This document shows, piece after piece, positions 1-8,450 of a DNA stretch of 64,000 bases. A model generated the notes under the pieces. The model saw only the letters and a program-made list of their open reading frames with translations. It was not told the DNA's origin and made no database searches. This stretch comes from an uncultured Eubacterium sp. (lineage in GTDB: Bacteria > Bacillota > Clostridia > Lachnospirales > Lachnospiraceae). The stretch is from contig CANDMI010000002.1 of NCBI GenBank assembly GCA_947385775.1, positions 1-64,000 of the forward strand, written 5' to 3'. Positions within the stretch are counted from its first letter, which is position 1; each line of letters opens with the position of its first letter. The translations under genes and the position numbers were made by a program.

Positions 1-11
1 TACACCCTGAA

Positions 12-46
12 CTACACTCTTTCCCTACACGACGCTCTTCCGATCT
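12..46 (+). other. Illumina sequencing adapter contamination
   Basis: Bases 12-46 match, from memory, the 3' part of the Illumina P5/TruSeq universal adapter (ACACTCTTTCCC... ending GCTCTTCCGATCT). This is library DNA, not genome. The true sequence begins near base 47, and the preceding 11 bases are also suspect. It marks the window's left edge as an untrimmed contig end and means the adjacent gene is artificially truncated. Confidence 0.97.
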
Positions 47-556
47 GCTTATTTGCCTAAAGACATTGCGGTGATTCCAGGGTCTTTATTCCACAGTTGC
101 GGGTTGACGGAGATTACTATACCAAAAAAAGTAACGGGAATAGGAGACGGCGCCTTTTGCGATACAAAATTGAAAAAAATAAATATTCCAGGAAACGTTA
201 CGGAAATTGGAAATCAGGCGTTTTTTCAGTGTAATAAACTGACTAACGTTGTATTAGGCAAAGGCGTGGTCAGCATTGGAGATTTTGCATTTCGAGAATG
301 TAGAAAACTAAAAAGCATTACAATACCAAATACGGTAAATAAAATTGGGGAAAGCGCATTTACAGACTGTAAAAAGCTAAAAAAGATTTTTATACCAAAG
401 GACATGGAAAATTTAAGTGAGTATATTTTTGGCGGCACATCTATGAAAGATGTTTATTATGGAGGCTCTAAAAAAGATTGGAAAAAGCTTGTGGGAAATA
501 ACAGGCTGTTGTGGGTCAAAGTTCATTATAACTGTAAGGGAATTAAGAAAAAATAA
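47..556 (+). CDS. BspA-type leucine-rich repeat protein, 5'-truncated by contig end
   Basis: C-terminal ~168 residues of a surface-type LRR protein. About five repeats of the BspA/LRR_5 kind are visible, with the recurring pattern I-P-x-x-V-x-x-I-G-x-x-A-F-x-x-C. This family is usually secreted or cell-wall attached and mediates adhesion in gut and oral bacteria. The reading frame is open to the adapter junction, so the TTG at 53 is probably internal and the real start is missing. The protein ends in a basic tail (GIKKK) with no anchor motif. Signal peptide and partner domains would lie in the lost N-terminal part. Family call is firm; specific function unknown. Confidence 0.85.
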   Translation, partial: AYLPKDIAVIPGSLFHSCGLTEITIPKKVTGIGDGAFCDTKLKKINIPGNVTEIGNQAFFQCNKLTNVVLGKGVVSIGDFAFRECRKLKSITIPNTVNKIGESAFTDCKKLKKIFIPKDMENLSEYIFGGTSMKDVYYGGSKKDWKKLVGNNRLLWVKVHYNCKGIKKK

Positions 557-602
557 AATTGTTTTTGAAATAATTTTGTTGGTTTATATGTCAACAACAA
601 TA

Positions 603-620
603 GGGCGGTTACAGCCGCCC
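603..620 (-). terminator. Intrinsic terminator of the small reverse-strand gene
   Basis: GGGCGG and CCGCCC arms form a 6-bp GC stem with a 6-base loop. On the reverse strand it is followed by a T-rich stretch (TATTGTTGTTG) and lies 20 bases after the stop codon of the 53-aa ORF. On the forward strand there is no U tract, so it serves mainly the reverse-strand gene. Confidence 0.55.
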
Positions 621-639
621 TTACTGTGTCATGAATGTT

Positions 640-801
640 TTATTCCGCATCATTTTTCTTTTCTGAAATTTCGTCGATCAGTCCGTCAGAATGTTTGCGG
701 ATTTCTTTATTCAGTTCCCTTACTTCTTCAATAGTTTGACACTTGTCTGTTGCTGTTGTTATCAACCATGTGATAAATTGTAACTGCTTGTTTGTTGCCA
801 T
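640..801 (-). CDS. Small hypothetical protein (53 aa)
   Basis: ATG start at 801 preceded by a strong Shine-Dalgarno (AGAAAGGGGGG, about 6 bases upstream) and followed by a terminator-like hairpin, so this looks like a genuine small gene. The product begins MATNKQLQFITWLITTATDK and continues with a charged helical stretch (EEVRELNKEIRKHSDGL). I do not recognise the family. It resembles in size and character the 49-aa ORF at 8966-9115 (acidic/basic helical, same strand, strong RBS). No signal peptide or membrane segment is evident. Function unknown. Confidence 0.55.
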   Translation of the reverse strand: MATNKQLQFITWLITTATDKCQTIEEVRELNKEIRKHSDGLIDEISEKKNDAE

Positions 802-905
802 TTTTTGCCCCCCTTTCTACATTTAAGGTTATTATCGTTTTAGTTACATAAAATGAACATCTATATCGATTTAGCGCATTTGAAATACAGCCTTTCACAA
901 CAAAT

Positions 906-1517
906 TTACGTCAACAAAAAATTCAACGACCCCTGCACATTCCCAGTCCCCTTTTCCAACAGGGAGATCAGCGCCCGCATCGTCTCCGCGATTTCCTCTG
1001 GCGTAGAAGGCACGAGGGTATTCCCCATTTTTACCGTTATGACGATCAGCACGATTTCCGCTAACTCTTTTGGATAGTCGAAATGGATCTCGCCCGCTTC
1101 GATGCCCTGTTTGATGATTTCTGCAAATTCCGGCTTTAATTCGCAGATTAAATAATTCAAATACTTTTGATGGATATAAGCGCTTTCCTGGGCGCTGGTA
1201 GAGGTTGGCGCGGGGTCCTGGCGCAGGTATTCGATCGAGGAATTTTTACATGCCTGAAAAATCATCGCCATCCGGGTAAATGGCGGGATGTCGGTCTGCT
1301 TGGCAAGGTTTTTTGCCGTATCCAGCGGCTTTTTATATTCCCGTTCCATTAACGCTTCCAAAATCGCGTCCTTTGAATCAAAATAATAGTAGATGCTCCC
1401 TTTTCCGATGCCGGCGGTCTGGGCAATTTCACTGACGGTGATGGTCTGTAAGTTCTGGCCTTCCAATAAGGATTGCAGCGCGTCTAAAATCTGATTGTAT
1501 TTTGTGTTTTCTGCCAT
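906..1517 (-). CDS. TetR/AcrR family transcriptional regulator
   Basis: 203 aa, the usual TetR length. An N-terminal helix-turn-helix lies around residues 24-46 (TVSEIAQTAGIGKGSIYYYF, followed by DSKDAIL), the hallmark of the family. The C-terminal two thirds would be the ligand-binding and dimerisation domain; the ligand cannot be predicted. The gene is divergent from the SCP2-hydrolase-condensation-ACP-ligase operon, and the intergenic region holds two operator-like inverted repeats, one embedded in the operon promoter. It is therefore most likely the local repressor of that operon, perhaps responding to a lipid or acyl ligand. That role is inferred from arrangement only. Confidence 0.9.
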   Translation of the reverse strand: MAENTKYNQILDALQSLLEGQNLQTITVSEIAQTAGIGKGSIYYYFDSKDAILEALMEREYKKPLDTAKNLAKQTDIPPFTRMAMIFQACKNSSIEYLRQDPAPTSTSAQESAYIHQKYLNYLICELKPEFAEIIKQGIEAGEIHFDYPKELAEIVLIVITVKMGNTLVPSTPEEIAETMRALISLLEKGTGNVQGSLNFLLT

Positions 1518-1664
1518 ATGCTCTTCCGCCTTTTCGTAGTTGCTTCTACATTTCCATTTGAGTTTAAATAATGATTTAAATAATAATTCATTATATCACA
1601 TATTTTGCCGCAAATGTTCACATAATATGAAAAAATTTTTGGTTATATTTATAAGAATAAGTAG

Positions 1665-1679
1665 TTGACCAATAGTCGA
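1665..1679. promoter_or_regulatory. Probable TetR operator 1 (imperfect)
   Basis: TTGACCAATAGTCGA is an imperfect version of the inverted repeat TCGACC-N3-GGTCGA found perfectly at 1708-1722. It overlaps the -35 element of the forward promoter. The centres of the two sites are 43 bp apart, about four helical turns, allowing same-face binding of two dimers. Confidence 0.6.
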
Positions 1680-1693
1680 TAAAGTGTTATGGT
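1665..1693 (+). promoter_or_regulatory. Sigma-A promoter of the SCP2-ligase operon
   Basis: TTGACC (1665-1670), 17-bp spacer, TATGGT (1688-1693). The -35 box sits inside the first inverted repeat (1665-1679), so repressor binding there would block RNA polymerase. It drives the operon beginning at 1747. Confidence 0.7.
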
Positions 1694-1707
1694 TATCTTA
1701 ACAGCAA

Positions 1708-1722
1708 TCGACCGCTGGTCGA
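1708..1722. promoter_or_regulatory. Probable TetR operator 2 (perfect palindrome)
   Basis: TCGACCGCTGGTCGA is a perfect 6-bp inverted repeat around a 3-bp centre, lying 15-29 bp downstream of the -10 box and upstream of the ribosome site of the SCP2 gene. It is the right size and place for a TetR-family operator in the transcribed leader. Confidence 0.65.
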
Positions 1723-1746
1723 AAAAACAAATGGAGGTAAAGGACG

Positions 1747-2079
1747 ATGACGTACGCAGATTTTTTTGCAGAGATCAAAGGAAAATTTATGGAGGCGGAT
1801 GTCAGTGACATTCAAGACCACTTGGCATACCAGTTTAACATAAAAGGGGATGCGGGCGGTATCTTTTATGTAGAAGTAAAGGACGGCGTTTTGCATGTGG
1901 AGCCTTATGAGTATTTTGACCGGGATGCAATGTTTACGGCAAAAGCGGAGACGTTTTTAAAAATCGCGTCCGGAAAATTAGATCCGGTTGCGGCGGTTAC
2001 GTTACAGAAATTAAAGGTGGAAGGGGATATCGGAAAAGCGTTAAGGTTAAAAGAGCTGATTGACAGCAAAAAGAAATAA
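1747..2079 (+). CDS. SCP2 sterol-carrier-like lipid-binding protein
   Basis: 110 aa, a complete single SCP2-like domain with no signal peptide, so cytosolic. The pattern resembling the SCP2 fold runs from about residue 25 to 105: QFNIKGDAGGIFYVEVKDG, then DAMFTAKAETFLKIASGK, ending in KLKVEGDIGKALRLKEL. SCP2 domains bind fatty-acyl or other lipid ligands in a hydrophobic tunnel. A good RBS (GGAGGTAAAGG) precedes the ATG. It is the first gene of the TetR-controlled operon. With an ACP, an adenylate-forming ligase and a condensation-like enzyme downstream, a role in presenting or sequestering an acyl substrate is plausible but inferred. Confidence 0.85.
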   Translation: MTYADFFAEIKGKFMEADVSDIQDHLAYQFNIKGDAGGIFYVEVKDGVLHVEPYEYFDRDAMFTAKAETFLKIASGKLDPVAAVTLQKLKVEGDIGKALRLKELIDSKKK

Positions 2080-2173
2080 GCGTCTTTTATCTGGCGTATT
2101 TATGAAATGTACTTATTATAAATTAGATATCTGTTAGACGAAGCATTCATTATTAATACAGAAACGGAGAATT

Positions 2174-3088
2174 ATGAAAAAGCTATGGAAAAAAGCGGCA
2201 TTTTTAGCCGGGGCAGTAGCGGCTGCGGAAGCGGGAGGCAGCGCGTATTTATTTGAACGTACGGTAAAACGGAGCAAGACGGATGTAAAGCGCACGATGA
2301 AGATGGCGGGCACAGACTGGAACCAGTATATGCTCACCCAGCCACATGAGGATCTTTACGAGCGTTCTACAGACGGGCTGACGCTCCATGCGGTTTATTT
2401 CCCGCAGGGGGATGAAAAAAAGGTCGCGATCTGCTTCCACGGGTATTCCAGCCAGTGTATGAGCGACTATATCGGGCTGTCGGATTACTTTTTCAGAAAT
2501 GGGTACAGTATGCTGCTGGTAGACCAGCGCGCCCATGGAAAGAGCGAAGGGGAATACGTAGGCTTTGGGTGCCTAGACCGGATGGACGCCTGCGCGTGGA
2601 TACACTGGGCGGTGAACCATTGCGGGGAATCGGCGCAGATCGTGCTGCATGGGACTTCCATGGGCGGGGCCACCGTGCTTATGACCAGCAGCTTAAATCT
2701 GCCGGCGCAGGTGAAAGGGATCATATCAGACTGCGGGTTTACTTCGCCAAAAGAGGTGTTTACCCATGTGCTGCGTACGATGTACCATCTTCCGGCATAC
2801 CCGATGATGCAGATTGCCGACCGCATGAGTAAGAAAAAGGCGGGCTACGGGCTGGATGAATGCAACGCCGCCAGAGAGGTGCGGGGGGCGAAAGCGCCGA
2901 TTTTACTGATCCATGGCGATGCAGATACATTTGTCCCATGCCGTATGTGCGATGAGATTGCGGCAAATTGCGCGCCTGGCACAAAGAAGCTGATTGTAAA
3001 GGGCGCGGCCCATGCAGAAAGCTATTATAAAGATATGGAAGCTTATGAGCAGGCATTGGATGAATTTTTAGAAGGAGTGATACAATGA
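2174..3088 (+). CDS. Membrane-anchored alpha/beta hydrolase
   Basis: 304 aa alpha/beta-hydrolase. The N-terminal ~30 residues (KKAAFLAGAVAAAEAGGSAY) look like a signal anchor. Catalytic residues are visible: nucleophile Ser162 in HGTSMGG, Asp251 in HGDADTFVP, and His280 in GAAHAES. FHGYSS near residue 90 is the oxyanion-hole region. Proteins of this kind act as esterases, thioesterases or peptidases, often annotated as BEM46/YqkD-like. The stop codon overlaps the start of the condensation-like gene (ATGA), indicating translational coupling. In this operon it could cleave or release an acyl product, but that is inference. Confidence 0.88.
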   Translation: MKKLWKKAAFLAGAVAAAEAGGSAYLFERTVKRSKTDVKRTMKMAGTDWNQYMLTQPHEDLYERSTDGLTLHAVYFPQGDEKKVAICFHGYSSQCMSDYIGLSDYFFRNGYSMLLVDQRAHGKSEGEYVGFGCLDRMDACAWIHWAVNHCGESAQIVLHGTSMGGATVLMTSSLNLPAQVKGIISDCGFTSPKEVFTHVLRTMYHLPAYPMMQIADRMSKKKAGYGLDECNAAREVRGAKAPILLIHGDADTFVPCRMCDEIAANCAPGTKKLIVKGAAHAESYYKDMEAYEQALDEFLEGVIQ

Positions 3089-4485
3089 TGGAGACGAGAA
3101 ACGGGTATCCGGTATACCCATTGACAAAGGCGCAAAAGTTCCATTTCTTTTATTTGAATTTCTGCCCGAAAAAGGAAGTGTTAAACATCGGCACCAGCCT
3201 GACCATCCAGGTGCAGTTAGACTGGCAGGTGTTAAAGGAGTGCATTTATAAGGCATATGAACGAAGCGAAGGGATGCGGATCCGCTTTACGCAGGATGAA
3301 GATGGGGAATGGTACCAGTATATTGCCGAAAAGGAAGAACGTGACATAGAATTTGTGGACTTTTCGGACAAGTCCATGGAAGAAGCGGAAGAGGTTATGA
3401 AGGGCTGGACAGCCGTGCCGTTTGAATCGCAGGATTCCCCGATGAACCGGATTGTGATGATCCGTACGTCGGACGGATTTGACGGGGTTTATTTGTTGGC
3501 AGACCACAGGACGTTAGATGCCCAGTCTTTAATCTGCTTTTTGCGTGATATTATAGAGATTTACAGCAACCGCATGTATGATAACGTGCCTTATCCAAAG
3601 GATATGGCTTCTTATGTGGAGCAGCTGAAAAAAGATCTGGCATACGAAGCCGGATGTAAGGCAAAAGACCGTGACGAAGCGTTTTTCCGCGAAATTATCG
3701 AAAGCTCCGAGCCGATTTACAATGGCTTAACCGGGACGGAACTGCAAACAGAACGGGAAAAAACCGGCAACCCGAATCTGCGCGCGGCGGTGAATGTATC
3801 TGATTCCGTGGATTCCGCGCTGGATATATTCCATCTGGAAGAAGAACCGACGAAGCGGCTGATGGATTTTTGTGAAAAATACCATGTATCCTTGGCCTGC
3901 CTGCTGCTTATGGGGCTGCGCACCTATTTCCAGAAGATGAACGGAAACGACGATGTGTCGATTAATACAGCCATTGCAAGGCGCGCTACCTTAAAGGAAA
4001 AGCGAAGCGGCGGTACGAGGATCCATTCGTTCCCGTTCCGTACGGTTATTTCGCCGGATAAGACCTTTTTGGATGGGGTTTACGAGATCCGTGACAAGCA
4101 GAATGAATATTTCCGCCATGCCAATTATGACCCGGTGTCCTATTTTGCATACCGCGGCAAGCTGTATCCAAACGATGCGGGCCGTACGTATGAGCCGATC
4201 GCATTAACTTACCAGCCGATGACGCTGAAAGACCAGGGGCTTGAAAAGCTTGGCGACATTAAGTACAAGACAAAGTGGTATCCAAACGGCGCGACAACCC
4301 AGGCGGTTTACCTTACGGTTATGCACAGGCCGGATGATAACGGGCTGGATTTTAACTTTGAGCACCAGGTAAAGGCTGTCAGCAAAGAAAAGCTGGAATA
4401 TCTGTATTATTATCTTTGCAAGATTATGTTTAAAGGCTCCGAAAATCCGGAATTATCCATAGGGGAAATTATGAAATTGATTTAA
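3085..4485 (+). CDS. Stand-alone condensation-domain-like acyltransferase
   Basis: 466 aa with the layout of the CoA-dependent acyltransferase/NRPS condensation superfamily. The N-terminus reads YPLTKAQKFHF, like the L-T-x-A-Q start of C domains. The catalytic region LLADHRTLDAQSL has His141 and Asp145 in an HxxxD arrangement, although the first His of the NRPS HHxxxDG motif is Asp and the final Gly is Ala. Such enzymes move an acyl group from a carrier protein to an amine or alcohol. The start overlaps the hydrolase stop, and ACP and adenylation genes follow, so donor loading by a free-standing ACP is likely. Substrate and product are unknown. Confidence 0.75.
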   Translation: MMETRNGYPVYPLTKAQKFHFFYLNFCPKKEVLNIGTSLTIQVQLDWQVLKECIYKAYERSEGMRIRFTQDEDGEWYQYIAEKEERDIEFVDFSDKSMEEAEEVMKGWTAVPFESQDSPMNRIVMIRTSDGFDGVYLLADHRTLDAQSLICFLRDIIEIYSNRMYDNVPYPKDMASYVEQLKKDLAYEAGCKAKDRDEAFFREIIESSEPIYNGLTGTELQTEREKTGNPNLRAAVNVSDSVDSALDIFHLEEEPTKRLMDFCEKYHVSLACLLLMGLRTYFQKMNGNDDVSINTAIARRATLKEKRSGGTRIHSFPFRTVISPDKTFLDGVYEIRDKQNEYFRHANYDPVSYFAYRGKLYPNDAGRTYEPIALTYQPMTLKDQGLEKLGDIKYKTKWYPNGATTQAVYLTVMHRPDDNGLDFNFEHQVKAVSKEKLEYLYYYLCKIMFKGSENPELSIGEIMKLI

Positions 4486-4529
4486 GGCAGAGCGGTTATA
4501 GAAAAAGTCTGAAAAAAGGGGAATGAAAA

Positions 4530-4757
4530 ATGTTAGAAAAATTAGCGGAAATTATTTGTAATTATGTAGAGGTTGAGCCGGAGAACGTAAAGCCGGAGTC
4601 TCGTTTTATGGAAGATTTAGGGTTTACCTCCTTTGACTTTATGAGTATGCTTGGGGAGTTAGAGGACGAATTTGACATTGAAATCGACCAGCAGAAGGCG
4701 GCGGACATCCGCACCGTACAGGAAGCGGTAGATTATCTGGAGCAGCTACAGGCTTAA
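4530..4757 (+). CDS. Stand-alone acyl/peptidyl carrier protein
   Basis: 75 aa four-helix carrier protein. The phosphopantetheine attachment Ser34 lies in DLGFTSFDFMSM, matching the D-L-G-x-x-S-x-x consensus. It is acidic overall, as ACPs are. It sits 44 bp after the condensation-like gene and 43 bp before the adenylate-forming ligase, with its own RBS. It is probably loaded by that ligase and presents the acyl or aminoacyl group to the condensation-like enzyme. No fatty-acid synthesis genes surround it, so it is unlikely to be the housekeeping AcpP. Confidence 0.92.
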   Translation: MLEKLAEIICNYVEVEPENVKPESRFMEDLGFTSFDFMSMLGELEDEFDIEIDQQKAADIRTVQEAVDYLEQLQA

Positions 4758-4800
4758 AAAGCCGGAAACGGCCGGTTTATTAAAAAAGGAGGAATGCGCC

Positions 4801-6306
4801 ATGACAGACCAGACGATTCGTGAATTATTGGTACATGCGGCAGAAAAATACAGTGGCAGGGAAGCCATTAAATACAAAGTGGGCAAAGAAGTGGCGGCAA
4901 AGACATATGCACAGCTAAAAAAAGACAGCGAAAGCTTTTCAAATGTGTTAAAAGCGTTTGGGGAAGTGGGCAGCCATGTGGCGATTACCGGAATGTCCTC
5001 ATATGAGTGGATCACATCTTACCTTGGGACAGTCAACAGCGGAAGCGTAGCCGTGCCGTTAGACGTTTCCCTGCCGCCGCAGGATATGTGCGAGCTGATC
5101 GACCGGGCGGATGTGACCGTATTCGTCGCGGATGAAATCCGAAAAGACGTGATCGCTGCCGCAAAGGATCAGTGCCCGAAATTAAAATACATTATTTCCA
5201 TGCAAAAGGAGCAGACCGCCGACGGCATTTATTCTTATGCCAGCCTGCTTGCGGAGCATAAAGGGGAGTTTGACTGCTGGGTTGACCCGGAATCCCTTTG
5301 TACGATCATGTTTACCTCTGGCACCACCGGAAAGAGCAAAGGGGTTATGTTAACCCATCGCAACCTGGCGGAAAACGCGACCTGCCTGGATATGAAGTTT
5401 CCGGACGAAACGGCGCTTTTATCCGTGCTGCCGATCCACCATGCGTATTGCCTGAGTATGGATTTCCTAAAGGGGATTTCCCTTGGCAGCACGATCTGTC
5501 TGAACGATTCGCTGTTGCATGTAGCGAAAAATATCAAGCTGTTCCAGCCGGATATGATCCTTATGGTGCCGCTTATGATCGAAACCCTGGCAAAGAAGCT
5601 GGAGGATGCAAAAGGGCTTCCGCCTGAGGTTGTGAAAAAGGAAGTGTTTGGCACAAACCTGCATACGATTTGCAGCGGCGGCGCTTATTTAAAGCCGGAG
5701 CTGATTGATTTATTCAAAGGATTTGGCATTACGATCTTACAAGGCTATGGCATGACGGAATGCTCTCCGGTTATCAGCACGAATTTAAGCTGGGATTTAA
5801 GGCCGGATACGGTAGGAAAGCTGATGCCAAACTGTGAAGCGAAGGCTGTGGACGGCGAAATCTGGGTGCGCGGCACAAGCGTAATGCAGGGCTATTACCA
5901 GATGCCGAAGGAAACGGAAGAAACGCTTGTGGACGGCTGGCTTCGTACAGGGGACTTAGGATATGTGGACGAGGACAATTACATCCATCTGACCGGAAGG
6001 CTGAAAAACCTGATCATTACCCCGAACGGTGAAAATGTTTCACCGGAAGAGCTGGAAAACAAACTTTATGAAAGCCGTCTTGTAAAAGAAGTGATCGTAC
6101 GGGAAGCGGATACCGTCATCGAAGCGGAAATTTTCCCGGATTTCGAATACGTAGAAAAACAGGGCGTCCAGGATGTGCCTGGGGCATTGCAGCAGTTGAT
6201 CGACGACTACAATAAAGACGCTGTGGCATACAAGAAAATTTACCGCCTGAAGGTGCGGGAGACAGAATTTGACAAAACGCCGTCTAAAAAAATTAAACGT
6301 TATTAG
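4801..6306 (+). CDS. Adenylate-forming acyl-CoA/ACP ligase
   Basis: 501 aa member of the ANL superfamily. The ATP-binding loop is at residues 170-184 (MFTSGTTGKSKGVML), followed by the aromatic motif YGMTECSP and the hinge motif RTGDLGYVDED. A C-terminal PSKKIKRY carries the catalytic lysine region. Such enzymes activate a carboxylate as an acyl-adenylate and transfer it to CoA or to a carrier-protein thiol. Genetic coupling to a free ACP suggests acyl-ACP ligase activity. The substrate, fatty acid or amino acid, cannot be told by eye. It is the last gene of the TetR-linked operon; its stop abuts the ilvN promoter. Confidence 0.9.
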   Translation: MTDQTIRELLVHAAEKYSGREAIKYKVGKEVAAKTYAQLKKDSESFSNVLKAFGEVGSHVAITGMSSYEWITSYLGTVNSGSVAVPLDVSLPPQDMCELIDRADVTVFVADEIRKDVIAAAKDQCPKLKYIISMQKEQTADGIYSYASLLAEHKGEFDCWVDPESLCTIMFTSGTTGKSKGVMLTHRNLAENATCLDMKFPDETALLSVLPIHHAYCLSMDFLKGISLGSTICLNDSLLHVAKNIKLFQPDMILMVPLMIETLAKKLEDAKGLPPEVVKKEVFGTNLHTICSGGAYLKPELIDLFKGFGITILQGYGMTECSPVISTNLSWDLRPDTVGKLMPNCEAKAVDGEIWVRGTSVMQGYYQMPKETEETLVDGWLRTGDLGYVDEDNYIHLTGRLKNLIITPNGENVSPEELENKLYESRLVKEVIVREADTVIEAEIFPDFEYVEKQGVQDVPGALQQLIDDYNKDAVAYKKIYRLKVRETEFDKTPSKKIKRY

Positions 6307-6334
6307 TTGACATTCCATTTGAATGTGCTAGAAT
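6307..6334 (+). promoter_or_regulatory. Promoter of ilvN-ilvC
   Basis: TTGACA (6307-6312), 16-bp spacer, TAGAAT (6329-6334), starting one base after the preceding stop codon. It would give a leader of about 130 nt before ilvN. Confidence 0.75.
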
Positions 6335-6388
6335 AAAGTCTGTGTGGCATATTGATCACTATAAAGGTCTTACCATAAAGCGTTATTA

Positions 6389-6436
6389 TACCCGTGGGAC
6401 ATGCTTGCCGGCAAAGCGGCGTATCCTTCGGGTATA
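6389..6436 (+). promoter_or_regulatory. Structured leader upstream of ilvN (possible attenuator or cis-regulator)
   Basis: In the ~130-nt leader, ATACCCG and CGGGTAT pair to close a hairpin of about 46 bases, with a smaller inner GCCG/CGGC hairpin. No U tract follows, so it is not a plain terminator. A 14-codon ORF in the leader is not rich in Ile, Val or Leu codons, so a classical leader-peptide attenuator is not evident. The class is unknown to me. Confidence 0.35.
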
Positions 6437-6474
6437 GATGCGTGATATAGGTTTCGAAGAAAGAAGGGTTCAGT

Positions 6475-6975
6475 ATGAGAAAGCAGGCTTTATCTTTATT
6501 AGTGGAAAATACTTCCAGTGTGTTAAGCCGGATATCGGGCTTATTCAGCAGGCGGGGATACAACATTGACAGTATTTCGGCAGGCGTGACGGCAGACCCG
6601 AGATATACCAGGATTACGATCGTATCCAGCGGGGATGAGCTTATCTTACAACAGATTGAAAACCAGCTGTCTAAATTAGAAGACGTTTTGGACATTAAAA
6701 AGCTGGAGACGGGCAGCTCCGTCACAAGGGAATTGATTTTAGTCAAGCTGCGGGTGAAAGAAACAAGCCGCCAGGAAATTTTAAGCGTGCTGGAGATTTT
6801 TAGGGGCAAGGTCGTGGATGTTACGAGAGATTCGATGGTTATAGAACTGACCGGGCAGCAGGACAAGCTGCAAGCGTTTTTAGATCTCGTGGAAGGGTTC
6901 GAGATACTGGAACTTGCTAGGACCGGAATAACCGGGTTAACCAGAGGTTCTTCCGATGTTACATATTTAGATTAA
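6475..6975 (+). CDS. ilvN: Acetolactate synthase small (regulatory) subunit
   Basis: 166 aa, the normal length for IlvN/IlvH. The N-terminal ACT domain shows the family signature around residues 8-40 (LSLLVENTSSVLSRISGLFS followed by RRGYNIDSI). A C-terminal ALS_ss domain follows (RELILVKLRVKE... GKVVDVTRDSMVIELTG). It binds the catalytic IlvB subunit and confers valine feedback control on the first common step of branched-chain amino-acid synthesis. No ilvB lies nearby, so the catalytic subunit must be encoded elsewhere. Co-transcribed with ilvC, 18 bp downstream. Confidence 0.97.
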   Translation: MRKQALSLLVENTSSVLSRISGLFSRRGYNIDSISAGVTADPRYTRITIVSSGDELILQQIENQLSKLEDVLDIKKLETGSSVTRELILVKLRVKETSRQEILSVLEIFRGKVVDVTRDSMVIELTGQQDKLQAFLDLVEGFEILELARTGITGLTRGSSDVTYLD

Positions 6976-8016
<1,041 letters not shown>

Positions 8017-8039
8017 ACTTGAATTAAACTTGATTGGGA

Positions 8040-8088
8040 AAAAGCCCGTTTGCGTGCGCGTGGTGGCGTGTGGCAGGCGGGCTTTTTT
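8040..8088 (+). terminator. Intrinsic terminator after ilvC
   Basis: AAAAGCCCG and CGGGCTTTTTT arms enclose a GT-rich loop and run directly into a T tract. It ends the ilvN-ilvC transcript before the mazEF promoter. Confidence 0.85.
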
Positions 8089-8151
8089 GTGTGCGGTTTT
8101 TGTGAACCGGACGCCGGGGATGGAGCGCTGTCCTGCCGCCTCAGAAAGTCA

Positions 8152-8180
8152 TTGACACAGTATATACTATTGTATATACT
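8152..8180 (+). promoter_or_regulatory. mazEF promoter with overlapping palindromic operator
   Basis: TTGACA (8152-8157), 17-bp spacer, TATACT (8175-8180). A perfect inverted repeat, AGTATATAC-TATT-GTATATACT (8159-8180), fills the spacer and the -10 box. This is the expected place for MazE/MazEF autorepression. Confidence 0.8.
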
Positions 8181-8204
8181 AAAAATCAGAAAGGAGATGG
8201 CTTT

Positions 8205-8450
8205 ATGCAAACGACAATTCAAAAATGGGGAAATTCACAGGGGATAAGGATTCCAAAAGCTTTTCTTGAAGCGGTTGGAATGGTGGAAAACGATCTTGTA
8301 GAATTAAACAGAGTGGATGACAATATTGTGATCACAAAAATTAAGAAGAATAAGGAACTTACACTCGAAGATATATTTAAGGATTATAATGGAGAATATG
8401 AAGCCGAAAAATTTGATTGGGGTTCTCCTGTTGGGAAGGAGGCATGGTAA
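8205..8450 (+). CDS. mazE: MazE-like antitoxin (AbrB/SpoVT fold)
   Basis: 81 aa. The N-terminal swapped-hairpin DNA-binding domain is typical (TIQKWGNSQGIRIPKAFLEAVG, residues 4-25, in two parts), followed by an acidic C-terminal tail that would wrap the toxin. It neutralises MazF and represses its own promoter, which carries a palindromic operator. The RBS AAGGAG lies upstream of the ATG at 8205. The stop TAA overlaps the toxin start (TAATG), a standard coupling arrangement. Confidence 0.93.
   Translation: MQTTIQKWGNSQGIRIPKAFLEAVGMVENDLVELNRVDDNIVITKIKKNKELTLEDIFKDYNGEYEAEKFDWGSPVGKEAW

Noticed and set aside
450..734. Forward open frame overlapping the LRR gene end
   Set aside because: Shifted frame of the LRR gene continuing through the terminator and antisense to the 53-aa gene; no RBS.
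6409..6453. 14-codon ORF in the ilvN leader as an attenuation leader peptide
   Set aside because: It has only single Leu and Ile codons and no terminator follows, so classical attenuation is not supported.
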